Positions 35,079 through 43,966 are shown, numbered from the stretch's first letter. The stretch: 64,000 nucleotides of DNA from Aggregatilineales bacterium (GCA_030834905.1 JAUQWZ010000034.1:310001-374000); one strand, 5' to 3'. Notes: generated from the letters alone by a model not told the origin. Numbers and translations: made by a program.

Positions 35079-36269
35079 ATGAGCGATCAAACCGGTTTTA
35101 CATCAATGGCGGGGCCGAGGGCGACTAGCGAAGCGCCGGAACTGGGCATTGGGATGCTCGGCTATGCCTTCATGGGCAAGGCGCACACCAACGCCCTCAA
35201 GACGCTGCCATATATGATGTATCCGCCTGTGGCGATCCCGAAGCTGGTCGCCATTGCCGGACGCAACGAGGAAGCGACAGCGGAAGCGGCAAAACGCTAC
35301 GGCTACAGCCGCTACTATACCGACTGGCGGCAGTTGGTGGATGACCCGGACGTGCAGGTGTTCGACAACGGCGGACCCAATAACGCCCACGAGGAACCCT
35401 GCAACGCGGCGGCGGCGGCGGGCAAACACGTCTTCTGCGAAAAGCCGCTGGCGCGGACGGCGGAAGAAGCCCGGTCGATGCTTGACGCGGTGACAAAAGC
35501 CGGAGTGCGGCACATGGTCGCCTTCAACTACCGCTTCGTACCCGCCATCGTCCAGGCGCGCAGGCTGATCGAAAGCGGCGCGATGGGGCGCATTTTCCAC
35601 TTCCGCGCTGCCTACCTGCAGGACTGGATCATGGATCCCAATTTTGAGAAGGTGTGGCGGCTGGACAAAAGCGCGGCGGGCAGCGGGGCGCTGGGCGACC
35701 TCGGCTCGCACGTCATCGATCTGGCGCGGTTTTTAGTGGGCGAGCCAACACGCACCCACGCCATCACCAAAACGTTCATCGACGAGCGCCCTCTGCCCGG
35801 CGGCGGACGCGGCAAGGTGGACGTGGACGACGCCTTCATCGCGCTGCTGGAGTTTGAGAATGGCGCGATTGGCAGCGTCGAGGCGTCGCGATTCTGCGCC
35901 GGACGCAACAATTTCAACAACCTCGAAATCAACTGCGAAAACGGTACGATCCAGTTCAACCTGGAACGGATGAACGAACTGAACGTTTACTGGAAGGACG
36001 ACCAGCCGAAAGAGACGCGCGGCTTCCACAATGTGCTGGTGACCAACCCAAGCCATCCGTACATGAGCAACTGGTGGCCCGAAGGACACATCATCGGCTG
36101 GGAACACACATTCGTGCACGAGTTCAACCATTTCTTCAGCGCGATTGTCACCGGCGCGGACATCGCGCCGTATGGGGCGACTTTCGAGGACGGCTACCGC
36201 AACGCGGTGATCTGCGACGCGATCCTGCAATCGGCGGAAAGCCGCCGGATGGTGGATGTAAAGTACTGA
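35079..36269 (+). CDS. Gfo/Idh/MocA family oxidoreductase
   Basis: NAD(P)-dependent sugar or inositol dehydrogenase of 396 residues. A Rossmann start (GIGMLGYAFMGKAHTNALKTLP) is followed by VAIAGRNEEATAEAAKRYG, then the dinucleotide-to-substrate motif AGKHVFCEKPLARTAEEARSML with the family EKP. FNYRFVPAIVQARRLIESGAMGRIFHFRAAYLQDW starts the C-terminal sheet domain, and GALGDLGSHVIDLARFLVG holds the catalytic-region His. AAGGAGACTTC lies before the ATG at 35079; an upstream in-frame ATG at 35034 would overlap the previous gene. It is co-transcribed with the isomerase. Confidence 0.95.
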   Translation: MSDQTGFTSMAGPRATSEAPELGIGMLGYAFMGKAHTNALKTLPYMMYPPVAIPKLVAIAGRNEEATAEAAKRYGYSRYYTDWRQLVDDPDVQVFDNGGPNNAHEEPCNAAAAAGKHVFCEKPLARTAEEARSMLDAVTKAGVRHMVAFNYRFVPAIVQARRLIESGAMGRIFHFRAAYLQDWIMDPNFEKVWRLDKSAAGSGALGDLGSHVIDLARFLVGEPTRTHAITKTFIDERPLPGGGRGKVDVDDAFIALLEFENGAIGSVEASRFCAGRNNFNNLEINCENGTIQFNLERMNELNVYWKDDQPKETRGFHNVLVTNPSHPYMSNWWPEGHIIGWEHTFVHEFNHFFSAIVTGADIAPYGATFEDGYRNAVICDAILQSAESRRMVDVKY

Positions 36270-36303
36270 TCTGAACCGCCAGGAAACAAAGGACTCAAAG
36301 ATA

Positions 36304-36328
36304 CAGGGGCGCAGGCGCTGCGCCCCTG
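36304..36328. repeat. Family A hairpin, copy 3
   Basis: CAGGGGCGCAG-GCG-CTGCGCCCCTG. It lies between the oxidoreductase and the inserted IS element, and is probably the terminator of the sugar operon. AACCGCCAGGAAACAAAGG, a family C fragment, lies just before it. Confidence 0.7.
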
Positions 36329-36495
36329 CCGCCATCATTCTGGACAGATGGTCAGTTTTCGCGGCGCGATTTCCCCAGTAAACTAGGTGGTGTTGACATT
36401 TTCATCTGAACCTGATGTTTTGGTTGAGTACAAATGCCAACACAACCTAGCAGTTGAACTTTTCACTCAGCAGAAGCAAAAAACGACGTGACACT

Positions 36496-36515
36496 CCCCC
36501 GCCTAAAGGCGGAGG
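36496..36515 (-). repeat. IS right-end hairpin, overlapping tnpB stop (possible omega-RNA 3' part)
   Basis: On the minus strand CCTCCGCC-TTTA-GGCGGGGG, overlapping the tnpB stop codon. In this family the 3' end of tnpB and the right end form the guide (omega/reRNA) scaffold, with the guide just outside the element. That role is inferred from the family. Confidence 0.6.
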
Positions 36516-37660
36516 CTTCTCGTCCGACGCATGAGCCAGTTGCACTCTACGTTAGCGACGACGGATGTGTCCCATCCGGCTTTTCTCAAAATATTGATGG
36601 CTGCGTTGCGGTCTCTGTCCATGCTGAGACCACAATCGCATTCAACCCATCGAGTAGACAGGTCGAAGTTTTGAAACATAGCACCGCAGTTCGAGCAGCA
36701 TTTAGAAGTGTAGGCGGGATTGACCAAGCGTATCTCACGACCAGCGCTCGCAGCCTTGTACGTGAGATATTGCTTGAACATGCCCCAACCGCTGTCCAGT
36801 ATGCTTTTACTCAGGTGATGATTCCGAACCATGTTGCGGATCGTCAGGTCTTCCAGCGCGATACCGTCACATGCTTGCACGAGTGCGGTACTCAGCTTGT
36901 GCAGCATGTCACTGCGCTGGTTGGCGGTATGTATCTGTTGACGTTGTACCGTTCGCAGCGCTTTGCGGCGATTCTTGCTGACCTTTTTGGCGCGGGCAAG
37001 CCTGCGCTGTCTGCGCCTGAGTTCCGCTTGCGCGTCACGGTAGAACTTCGGGTTCGCAACCTTTTCACCGGCGCTGGTGGTGATGAGTGCCGAGATACCC
37101 ACATCAATGCCAACAACGCGACCCGTTTCGGGCAATGGCGCACTCTCAGGCACTTCACAAGCGAAGCAGGCATACCACCTGCCCGCCTTGTGAACGATGC
37201 GAACGGTCTTGATATCACCTTCTATCTGCCGATGCCAACGTACCGGAACACGACCAATACCGTACAGCTTCAAACGTCTGCCATCCAGCTTCGCGCCCAC
37301 ACCGAACTGAGGGAAGTTGAAACTATTGAAACGTTCACGTCCTTTGAAACGCGGATAGCCTGCTTTTTCGCCTGCCTTCACGCGACGAAAGAAAGCGTCA
37401 AACGCTTTGCTCAGATCGCCCACTGCCGATTGCAAGGTTTGACTAAAGACGATCTGCGCCTGCGGGAAGGTTTGCCGATACAAGCGAGCCTGTTTGATCT
37501 GTTCGTTCTTGTGGATACTACGCCCCTCAAGCTCGTAACTCCACTTCCGATCTTCCAGACACATGTTGTAGAAGTGGCGACAGACTGCAAGCACACTGAA
37601 CATGCGCTTCTCCTGCGCTTTGGTAGGATACAGACGGTACTTAAATGTCTTGAGTGCCAA
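36503..37660 (-). CDS. tnpB: TnpB, RNA-guided nuclease of IS200/IS605
   Basis: Guide-RNA-dependent DNA endonuclease, the ancestor-type relative of Cas12. The 385-residue protein has the N-terminal KTFKYRLYPTKAQEKRM motif and the first RuvC Asp in VVGIDVGISAL (about 191). It has GIALEDLTIRNMVRN with the catalytic Glu, and a zinc ribbon (SKCCSNCG ... VECDCG). DRDRNAAINIL supplies the third catalytic Asp. All catalytic residues are present and length is normal. It starts at a TTG directly after the tnpA stop (TAGTTG). A large open frame on the opposite strand is only its antisense shadow. Confidence 0.95.
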   Translation of the reverse strand: MALKTFKYRLYPTKAQEKRMFSVLAVCRHFYNMCLEDRKWSYELEGRSIHKNEQIKQARLYRQTFPQAQIVFSQTLQSAVGDLSKAFDAFFRRVKAGEKAGYPRFKGRERFNSFNFPQFGVGAKLDGRRLKLYGIGRVPVRWHRQIEGDIKTVRIVHKAGRWYACFACEVPESAPLPETGRVVGIDVGISALITTSAGEKVANPKFYRDAQAELRRRQRRLARAKKVSKNRRKALRTVQRQQIHTANQRSDMLHKLSTALVQACDGIALEDLTIRNMVRNHHLSKSILDSGWGMFKQYLTYKAASAGREIRLVNPAYTSKCCSNCGAMFQNFDLSTRWVECDCGLSMDRDRNAAINILRKAGWDTSVVANVECNWLMRRTRSLRL

Positions 37661-38059
37661 CTATGTACCCCGCTGCCCCTGAATATATTGCTCGATGATA
37701 GTGGCGCTCACGTTGCCAGCGGTGCGGCATAAATAGCTGTGCGTCCACAACGAAGGCAGTTTCAGCAGATGCGGAAACTCTTGTCGCAGTATTCGAGAGG
37801 AACGCCCCTTGAAGGCACGAACAATCTCATGTGGAGATTCCTTGGTCGTTGCTTCCACAAACAAGTGAACGTGATCTGGTTTGATAGCCAGATTCAGGAT
37901 CGCCCAACCGTGTTCCTGAACGACCGCTTCGCAAATTTCATGCAGGCGCTTCGCCACGTCACCAACCAGCACCTTTTTGCGACGCTTCGGTATCCAAACC
38001 AGATGGTAATTCACCTGATACACCGCATGATTACTGCGTCTGATTTCATCTCGTTTCAT
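37661..38059 (-). CDS. tnpA: TnpA, IS200-type Y1 HUH transposase
   Basis: Single-strand DNA transposase of 132 residues. HLVWIPKRRKKVL and IKPDHVHLFVEA provide the HUH metal site (H-V-H), and the C-terminal helix contains the nucleophile Tyr in EQYIQGQ. FKGRSSRILRQEFP is the usual DNA-binding stretch. Complete in length and catalytic residues. It acts on the single-stranded ends of the element, recognising the hairpins flanking it. Confidence 0.96.
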   Translation of the reverse strand: MKRDEIRRSNHAVYQVNYHLVWIPKRRKKVLVGDVAKRLHEICEAVVQEHGWAILNLAIKPDHVHLFVEATTKESPHEIVRAFKGRSSRILRQEFPHLLKLPSLWTHSYLCRTAGNVSATIIEQYIQGQRGT

Positions 38060-38114
38060 GTAGATAGCATATCAGGTATCGACAAGGAAGGCAAGAACAA
38101 ACGTGCGCTTTCAT

Positions 38115-38134
38115 CCTAGCGCTAAAGCGCTAGG
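38115..38134 (-). repeat. IS left-end hairpin
   Basis: CCTAGCGCT-AA-AGCGCTAGG, a perfect 9-bp stem, 55 bases upstream of tnpA; the TnpA recognition structure at the left end. Confidence 0.65.
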
Positions 38135-38158
38135 TTTTCCCGCGCCGGAGAGCTATAA

Positions 38159-38968
38159 ATGGACATTTCAGCTTATCTGTCCCGCATCGGCTATGCAGGA
38201 GACACCACGCCTGCATTTGAAACGCTGACACGGCTGCACCGAACGCACCTGCACGCCATCCCCTATGAGAATCTGGACATCCATCTGGGGCGAGCGCTCT
38301 CGCTGGATGAGGCGGCGATCTTCGACAAGATGGTGACGCAGCGGCGCGGCGGCTGGTGCTACGAGATGAACGGCTTGTTCGCCTGGGCGCTGGAAGCGCT
38401 TGGCTTTCAGGTGACGCGGCTGGCGAGCGCCGTCGGTCGTGAAGGAAACGGCGACGCGGCAGAGCGCAACCACCTGATTCTCAAGGTGGAACTGGATCGT
38501 CCTTATCTGGTGGATGTGGGCTTCGGCAATGGGCTGCTTGAGCCGGTGCCGCTGGAAACGGGAACGTACAGGCAGCGGTTTTTGAGCTATGGGCTGTCCC
38601 ACAACGGCACGCGCTGGTATTTCCAGAACCAGATGTACGGCGGGGCAGGCTTTGATTTCACGCTGGAGCCGCGGCGTATGGCGGACTTTAGCGAGAAGTG
38701 CCACCAGCTTCAGACTTCACCCGACTCGGGATTCGTGCGGACGACGGTCTGCCATCGCTTTACGCCGGAAGGCTATCTCAGCTTCCGGGGCGCGGCGCTG
38801 CAAACGATCACCGAAGCCGGAGTCCACGAGCAGATCGTGGAAAGCCGAGAGGAATACAACCACATCCTTCAGGAGCGATTCGATCTGCATCTGCCGGCAA
38901 GTGATGTTGATAGGCTGTGGCAGAAGGTGTGGGAACGACACAGCGAGTGGGTCAAGACGCGGGCATGA
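38159..38968 (+). CDS. nat: Arylamine N-acetyltransferase
   Basis: Transfers an acetyl group from acetyl-CoA to arylamines or arylhydrazines. The 269-residue protein has the full Cys-His-Asp triad: RRGGWCYEMNGLF with nucleophile Cys67, ERNHLILKV with His, and LVDVGFGNG with Asp. IPYENLDIHLG near residue 34 is another family hallmark. Length matches bacterial NATs. The IS left end lies just 25 bases upstream, so the native promoter may have been displaced. The ATG follows GGAGAGCTATAA. Confidence 0.95.
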   Translation: MDISAYLSRIGYAGDTTPAFETLTRLHRTHLHAIPYENLDIHLGRALSLDEAAIFDKMVTQRRGGWCYEMNGLFAWALEALGFQVTRLASAVGREGNGDAAERNHLILKVELDRPYLVDVGFGNGLLEPVPLETGTYRQRFLSYGLSHNGTRWYFQNQMYGGAGFDFTLEPRRMADFSEKCHQLQTSPDSGFVRTTVCHRFTPEGYLSFRGAALQTITEAGVHEQIVESREEYNHILQERFDLHLPASDVDRLWQKVWERHSEWVKTRA

Positions 38969-39030
38969 GAAACAGGAGGCAGGCACCCAAGCCCGCCCCC
39001 CTACAGCACATCTCATGTTCAGACGACTGC

Positions 39031-39960
39031 TTACGGCTGGCGAAGGTCGCTCGTGCTCTCGGCGCCGTTTGCCTGGATAACGCTTGAGAAGCGGTTGAGG
39101 AAGCCTGTCAGTTCCAGCGGCAGGACGAACTTGGTCGATGGGCTGGTGCCAACCGAGCGCAGCGCATCCAGATACTGAAGCATCATCGTCTTGTCGTCGA
39201 TGTCTTTCGCCTCCTGCGCCAGCGCTTCGAGCGCAGCCGCCCGACCCTGCGCCATCAGAAGCTGCGCCTGACGTTCACCTTCGGCGCGCAGCACCGAGCT
39301 TTGCTTTTCACCTTCAGCGCGCAGGATGTTCGACTGCTTCTCGCCTTCCGCCACCATGATGGCGGACTCGCGCTCGCCCTCAGCGCGAATGACCATCGAG
39401 CGACGCTCGCGCTCCGACGCCATCTGGCGATTCATGGCTTCGCGCACCGAGGCGGGCGGCTCAACCTCACGGATTTCGACGCGCGTGATCTTGACGCCCC
39501 AGCGCTCGGTCACTTCGTCCAGCTTCACCCGCAGCACGTCGTTGATCTGCTCGCGCTTCGCCAGCACATCGTCAAGCTCAATATCACCGATCACGGCGCG
39601 TAAGGTGGTAGCGGCGATATTCAGCGACGCCTGAATGACGTTTTCGATCTCCAGCACCGACAGCTTGGGGTTGATGACGCGGTAGTACACCAGAAAGTCG
39701 ATATCGATGCTGGTGTTGTCCTTTGAAATCGCCGTCTGGCGCGGAATTTCAAGGAAGCGTTCGCGCATATCCACTTTACGGGCGGTTTCGAGAAGCGGGA
39801 CGATAAACGTCAGCCCCGGACCGCGCGTTCCGGCATACTTGCCCAGCCACAGCACGACCAATCGTTCATATTCCGGCAGCACGCGAAAGCTGCTGAAAAT
39901 CACGTAAAAGACAAACAGGACGACGACGATGATGAGCACCGCATCAAGTCCGATATTCAT
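39031..39960 (-). CDS. SPFH/Band 7 (stomatin-like, QmcA-type) membrane protein
   Basis: Raft-associated scaffold protein of 309 residues. The N-terminal membrane helix is LIIVVVLFVFYVIFS. The SPFH domain runs from about 25 to 180 (ERLVVLWLGKYAGTRGPGLTFIVPLLE, VDMRERFLEIPRQTAISKDN, VDFLVYYRV-like stretch). A coiled coil follows with 11-residue repeats (AEGERESAIMV, AEGEKQSNILR, AEGEKQSSVLR, AEGERQAQLLM). Its ATG overlaps the TGA of the NfeD gene (ATGA) behind GAGGAAAG, so the pair is translationally coupled, as is usual for stomatin-NfeD operons. Confidence 0.95.
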   Translation of the reverse strand: MNIGLDAVLIIVVVLFVFYVIFSSFRVLPEYERLVVLWLGKYAGTRGPGLTFIVPLLETARKVDMRERFLEIPRQTAISKDNTSIDIDFLVYYRVINPKLSVLEIENVIQASLNIAATTLRAVIGDIELDDVLAKREQINDVLRVKLDEVTERWGVKITRVEIREVEPPASVREAMNRQMASERERRSMVIRAEGERESAIMVAEGEKQSNILRAEGEKQSSVLRAEGERQAQLLMAQGRAAALEALAQEAKDIDDKTMMLQYLDALRSVGTSPSTKFVLPLELTGFLNRFSSVIQANGAESTSDLRQP

Positions 39961-40574
39961 AGGCTTTCCTCCACTGGCTGCCGTTTCACTTTCTCAGCCT
40001 CTACAAACAGGGTCAATCCTTCCGTATCTACCACCACGATTTCAGTGCCCGGCTCAAGCGGTTGGTCGCTGCGCGCCGTCCACGATTCGCCGCGCACACG
40101 CACCGTTCCAACCGGGTCTACCGGACTCTGCACCACGCCGCGAGCGCCGATGATTGGCTCGTCGTCAATGAGTGACGCCTTTCTGGTATTTGAGGCGCGC
40201 ATCGGCAGGAGCGCAAAACGATAGTAGAGCAGCGAGATCAGGGTAATGACGGCGATCAGGGGTATGGACACCGCCACGCCGCTGAAAAGCGCCAGGCTGC
40301 CGACGACCTGCAGCGCCAAGCCCAGCAGCGCTACATTGGCATAGCGCCGATCCAGAAATGGAATGACAAAGAACCCTGAGGTTCCGATCACCACCGCGAC
40401 CACCGCCAGCCAGTTGGTCGGCATTGACGCCAGCACGACAACCGACGCGATAATTGCTATCGCCGCCACTACCTCAATGATGCCAGTACCGGGTACGTAG
40501 GCTGCCGTGACACTCAGCCACAGCCCGCCAAGCAAAATAAGATAGACTATATTCGGGTCCAGGGAGAACGGCAT
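39957..40574 (-). CDS. NfeD-family membrane protein
   Basis: Partner of the SPFH protein in membrane microdomain organisation. The 205-residue protein has about five membrane helices (YLILLGGLWLSVTAAYVPG, VVAAIAIIASVVVLAS, LAVVAVVIGTSGFFVIPFL, two more to about 125). A C-terminal OB-fold domain follows (IGARGVVQSPVDPVGTVRVRGESWTARSDQPLEPGTEIVVVDTEGLTLFVE), the hallmark of NfeD. It lacks the N-terminal ClpP-like protease found in long NfeDs. GGAGAAAAAT precedes the ATG. Confidence 0.93.
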   Translation of the reverse strand: MPFSLDPNIVYLILLGGLWLSVTAAYVPGTGIIEVVAAIAIIASVVVLASMPTNWLAVVAVVIGTSGFFVIPFLDRRYANVALLGLALQVVGSLALFSGVAVSIPLIAVITLISLLYYRFALLPMRASNTRKASLIDDEPIIGARGVVQSPVDPVGTVRVRGESWTARSDQPLEPGTEIVVVDTEGLTLFVEAEKVKRQPVEESL

Positions 40575-40772
40575 TTCAGATTTTTCTCCTTTATGACCAT
40601 TAACCTTAGCCTTATTATACCGCCGTATGGCGGGTACAGCCCCCCCACATTATTGGGCGATGAAGGCAGTCAGTTTATGGGAAGTTCATTGACTTGTTAA
40701 AATCTGCACTATAATAAGGCAATTCGGGACAAAAGCTGTCCGTCGTTGGGGTGGTTCAGGGAAGGTGTGGAA

Positions 40773-42041
40773 TTGCACGCCGCTTATGAAGTGATTCCGA
40801 GATTAACGATTAATTCTGCCCGCATTCGCGCAGATTTTGACGAGCTGGCATGTATTGGCGCGACTCCTGAAGGTGGAATTAACCGGCTTGCCCTGTCGTC
40901 AGAGGACATACAGGCGCGCGCCTGGTTCGCCGAGAAGATCGAATCGGCGGGCTTTATTCTGCGTGACGACGACGCAGGCAATCTAAGCGGTATTCTGCCA
41001 AGCGAAAACCCGGATGCAAGAACGCTGCTGATTGGCTCGCACCTGGACAGCGTGCCCAACGGCGGGCGGTATGATGGTTCGATTGGCTTGCTGGCAGGGC
41101 TGGAATGTCTGAGAACGCTGCGTGAAGCGGGCGTAACCCTGCCCATACACCTCGAACTGATCGACTTCACTGACGACGAAGGCTGCTGGATGTCGCTGTT
41201 TGGCAGCCGAGCGCTGGTCGGCGCGATTCCGCCGGATGCCTTCACTGACGTGAAGCAGGATAACGGACCTTTCCGGGCGGCACTGGCGCGCGCTGGCATC
41301 GAACCGCGCGACGTACCCAATGCCCGTCGTAATCCCGAAACACTGCTCGGCTATCTGGAACTGCACGTCGAACACGGCACGCGGCTGGAACGCGCCGGAG
41401 CGGCGATTGGAATTGTGACCGGCATCGTTGGGCGCACGACCTATGACATCACCTTTCACGGCGAAGCAGGTCACTCTGGCACAACCGACATGTACCAGCG
41501 GCGTGACGCCTTACGGGGGGCGGCGCTGTTCATCGTTCGGACGCACGATGTGGTGCGCGAGCGCTATGGCGATGGCATTTTCAACTGCGGGAATGTGTGC
41601 GTCAAACCAGGCTCGTTTAACATCATTCCCAGCAAAGCTCAACTGACCGTCGAGTGTCGCCATGTCAGCGAACAGCTTCTCAACGACATGGAAACCACGA
41701 TGATCAGTATTGCCCGCGAATGTGCCGCTTCCTACCAGCTCACCGTTGACGTACAGACCAAAATCCACGTACCAGCCGCCACTATGGCGGCTGGTGTTAT
41801 GTATGAAATTGAACAAAGCTGCGAAACGCTGGGGTTAGAGCCGCTGCATCTGTTCAGCTATTCAGGACATGGCGCGCAGATACTCAGCCATCACATCCCC
41901 AGCGGCATGATCTTCATCCCATCGATTGGCGGCGTGGGGCATCAACCCAACGAGTTCACCCCCTGGGAAGATGTCGAGCGCGGAGCCAATGTGCTGTTAC
42001 AGACGATTCTGGGACTGGCAAGGCAGCAGGTCAGGCTGTAA
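40773..42041 (+). CDS. M20 amidohydrolase, allantoate/carbamoyl-amino-acid hydrolase type
   Basis: Di-zinc hydrolase of N-carbamoyl or ureido compounds, similar to AllC and L-carbamoylases, about 422 residues. Motifs: TLLIGSHLDSVPNGGRYDGSIG (His and bridging Asp), IDFTDDEGCWMSLFGSRALVG where EEG is written DEG, YLELHVEHGTRLE where family members usually have HIEQG, FHGEAGHSGTTDMYQRRDAL in the lid, and SYSGHGAQ in place of SGAGHDA. The TTG at 40773 behind GGAAGG is the preferred start; TTG 40746 and GTG 40766 are alternatives. TTGACT (40689) and TATAAT (40710), spacer 15, may be the promoter. The 3' end overlaps the convergent Uma2 gene by 11 bases. Confidence 0.86.
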   Translation: MHAAYEVIPRLTINSARIRADFDELACIGATPEGGINRLALSSEDIQARAWFAEKIESAGFILRDDDAGNLSGILPSENPDARTLLIGSHLDSVPNGGRYDGSIGLLAGLECLRTLREAGVTLPIHLELIDFTDDEGCWMSLFGSRALVGAIPPDAFTDVKQDNGPFRAALARAGIEPRDVPNARRNPETLLGYLELHVEHGTRLERAGAAIGIVTGIVGRTTYDITFHGEAGHSGTTDMYQRRDALRGAALFIVRTHDVVRERYGDGIFNCGNVCVKPGSFNIIPSKAQLTVECRHVSEQLLNDMETTMISIARECAASYQLTVDVQTKIHVPAATMAAGVMYEIEQSCETLGLEPLHLFSYSGHGAQILSHHIPSGMIFIPSIGGVGHQPNEFTPWEDVERGANVLLQTILGLARQQVRL

Positions 42042-42573
42042 AAAGCTGCTGAACCGGAAGGCTGAAGCCGGGCAGCACTGCGCCGCCATCAAGGACGCCG
42101 TCGGCAGACACGGTACGCTCCGTCTGCGAAGGCGCGTAAATATCTACCAGTTGGGTTTGCGGATAGACTTCCCACAGCAGGATTCCCGCGTCACGGTAAA
42201 TCTGGCGCTTTTCGCGGATACTGGTGGCTTTGTCGCTTGGCGAGATGATCTCCACCGCCCAGGCAGGCGGAACCGGATCGGGGTATTCAGCACTCATCGG
42301 CGTCCGCTTATAGGCGAAATCGGGCGCGATGACGTGGTCGCCGATGCGATAAGCGCCATCGCCGCCGCTGACGTAGAATGGAATCTGCTGTTCCTGGCAG
42401 AATTGATGGACGAGAATGGCGATTCGGTAGCTAATCTCAGAGTTGCGCGTTGTCCCCGGTGACACTTCGATGATCTCCCCGTTGATGAGTTCAAACATGC
42501 GATCCGCGTTCTCAGGCAGCGCCGCAACCTGCTCAAATTCCTGAACGGTGTATCGCTTCTCGTCTACCAGCAT
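42031..42573 (-). CDS. Uma2 family putative restriction endonuclease-like protein
   Basis: A 180-residue protein of the Uma2/DUF820 family, with the PD-(D/E)xK nuclease fold. YTVQEFEQVAALPENADRMFELINGEIIEVSPG is the N-terminal signature. VIAPDFAYKR supplies the acidic residue, and PPAWAVEIISPSDKATSIREKRQIYRDAGILLWEVYP carries the catalytic E and K region. Such genes are abundant and multicopy in Chloroflexota and cyanobacteria, and their role is unknown. The ATG at 42573 follows GAGGGACG; an upstream ATG at 42591 is not needed. Confidence 0.9.
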   Translation of the reverse strand: MLVDEKRYTVQEFEQVAALPENADRMFELINGEIIEVSPGTTRNSEISYRIAILVHQFCQEQQIPFYVSGGDGAYRIGDHVIAPDFAYKRTPMSAEYPDPVPPAWAVEIISPSDKATSIREKRQIYRDAGILLWEVYPQTQLVDIYAPSQTERTVSADGVLDGGAVLPGFSLPVQQLFTA

Positions 42574-42662
42574 ACGTCCCTCAACTCCCAATGCCAGCTA
42601 AGCGGTTGATTCACTGTGGCATCATTTCAAGCCTATATCAGAAATGGGATGGCGGCAACCGG

Positions 42663-43823
42663 TCAGAAGCGCCCGGTCATGGCATCGACATAGCCGGTCA
42701 GCTCGACATAGCCGTAACCGGTGACGTCGCCATCAATGCGGACTGTCCCTTCCCAGTAGGCAATGTCGCCGCCGTGTAACTCCTGATCCAGCACCTGGGG
42801 CGTCAGCGACAGACGCAGCGGCGCTTCGGCTCCGATGTCTACGGTGATGTTCCAGCCGGACGGATAGACCGCGCCGGTGTGCGGGCTGGTCCACGTCGTC
42901 AGCGACTCGATGGTAATCGCCTCAGCCGAAAGATAGCGCGTGCTGCCATCGGGGTAAACCAGCAGCCCGCCGAAATAGGGATCGCGACCGCCGTCCGACA
43001 GCCGGATCTGCCCCACCATCAGTTCGCGGTTATCATCCAACTGCAAGCCAAACCAGTCCCAGCCAAGCGCGTCAGTTCCGAGGGCGCTGGTGCTGAACTC
43101 GTGATCCTTCCACGACGCGCCGCTAACGGTGTAGGTCTTCCCCTGAATCGTTAGCGTGCCTTCGGTGAGCAGGCGCGTCAGCGAGTAGTAGTAGCTGGCG
43201 TTACCCGGCTCGTCACTCTTGGGACTCAAGCCGTTGTCGCCTTGCAGGGCGGGCGGCTTCGCCTGCTCCAGCGTGAGATCGAGGATCACATCGCCAGCGG
43301 CGGCGTGAATGGTCGTTATCGCCGCGTCCGCGTCCTGCGCCTCGACCTGCCAGTCTTCAAGCCAGACGCGGTAGACCGGATCGACCACCGCCCCAGCGAG
43401 ATCTGCCCCGGCGCGGCTGAAGCGCTCGTCGTGATAGAAATGATTGCCATCGACATCGGTAACCGCAAAATGCCCCATGTAAAGCTGGTTGGAGCGCCAT
43501 TCAGAGCCGCCAGCATCTGCCTGCGGATTCATGGCGCGGCGAAAGATGGTGAACTGGTAGCCAAAACGCCGCCCGCTGGCATCCGACAGATTGCCAGTGT
43601 AGTACCACCATTCGGTCTGAAATTCAGGGTGCGCGCCGTAATCACGCGGGAACTGCCAGTTCCACGGCTCCACTGCGCGGGCAAAGCCAGCAGTGTCGGC
43701 GCTGGCATCGATGAGGACGACTCGCGCGTCCACGCCGCCGCCAGCATTAGTGTCCAGCAGGCTAAAGCCGAAAACCACGATCCCCAACGCCGCCGAGATG
43801 AGGAAAAACCAGCGCCAATTCAA
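42663..43823 (-). CDS. Lipocalin-like / CrtC (carotenoid 1,2-hydratase, AttH) family protein
   Basis: Exported or membrane-anchored protein of about 386 residues. After the hydrophobic N-terminus (WRWFFLISAALGIVVFGFSLL) comes the family opening WNWQFPRDYGAHPEFQTEWWYYTGNL, typical of AttH/CrtC proteins. Later come FGYQFTIFR, YMGHFAVTD, GASWKDHEFSTSALG and GWDWFGLQLDDNRELMV (double lipocalin fold). Members act in carotenoid hydration or unknown lipid processing; no carotenoid genes are nearby. A TTG at 43823 is the preferred start (AGGGA nine bases before). A -10 TACAAT (43866-43861) points to a leader of about 30 bases. The longer frame to 43931 is unlikely. Confidence 0.85.
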   Translation of the reverse strand: MNWRWFFLISAALGIVVFGFSLLDTNAGGGVDARVVLIDASADTAGFARAVEPWNWQFPRDYGAHPEFQTEWWYYTGNLSDASGRRFGYQFTIFRRAMNPQADAGGSEWRSNQLYMGHFAVTDVDGNHFYHDERFSRAGADLAGAVVDPVYRVWLEDWQVEAQDADAAITTIHAAAGDVILDLTLEQAKPPALQGDNGLSPKSDEPGNASYYYSLTRLLTEGTLTIQGKTYTVSGASWKDHEFSTSALGTDALGWDWFGLQLDDNRELMVGQIRLSDGGRDPYFGGLLVYPDGSTRYLSAEAITIESLTTWTSPHTGAVYPSGWNITVDIGAEAPLRLSLTPQVLDQELHGGDIAYWEGTVRIDGDVTGYGYVELTGYVDAMTGRF

Positions 43824-43966
43824 GATGTGTTGTCCCTGTCTGCTCAAGAAGTCACGGATAATTGTACCCAAATACGATGAGGCACAGGTGAGACAGCGCC
43901 ATTGTCGTCCGAGGTGAATGGTGATCAACAATTAGCGATGGAGCAGGTAGGGAAAAGGCATACAGC

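Larger units (their letters stand above)
36490..38145 (-). mobile_element. IS200/IS605-family insertion sequence
   Basis: Contains an HUH transposase (tnpA) followed by tnpB on the same strand, bounded by subterminal hairpins at 36496-36515 and 38115-38134. Ends are approximate because this family makes no target duplication or terminal inverted repeats. Both genes are intact, so the element may be active or recent. It lies between the sugar operon and nat. Confidence 0.85.

Noticed and set aside
36488..37732. 414-residue open frame on the plus strand
   Set aside because: It is the exact antisense of tnpB; TnpB has all family motifs and this frame shows none.
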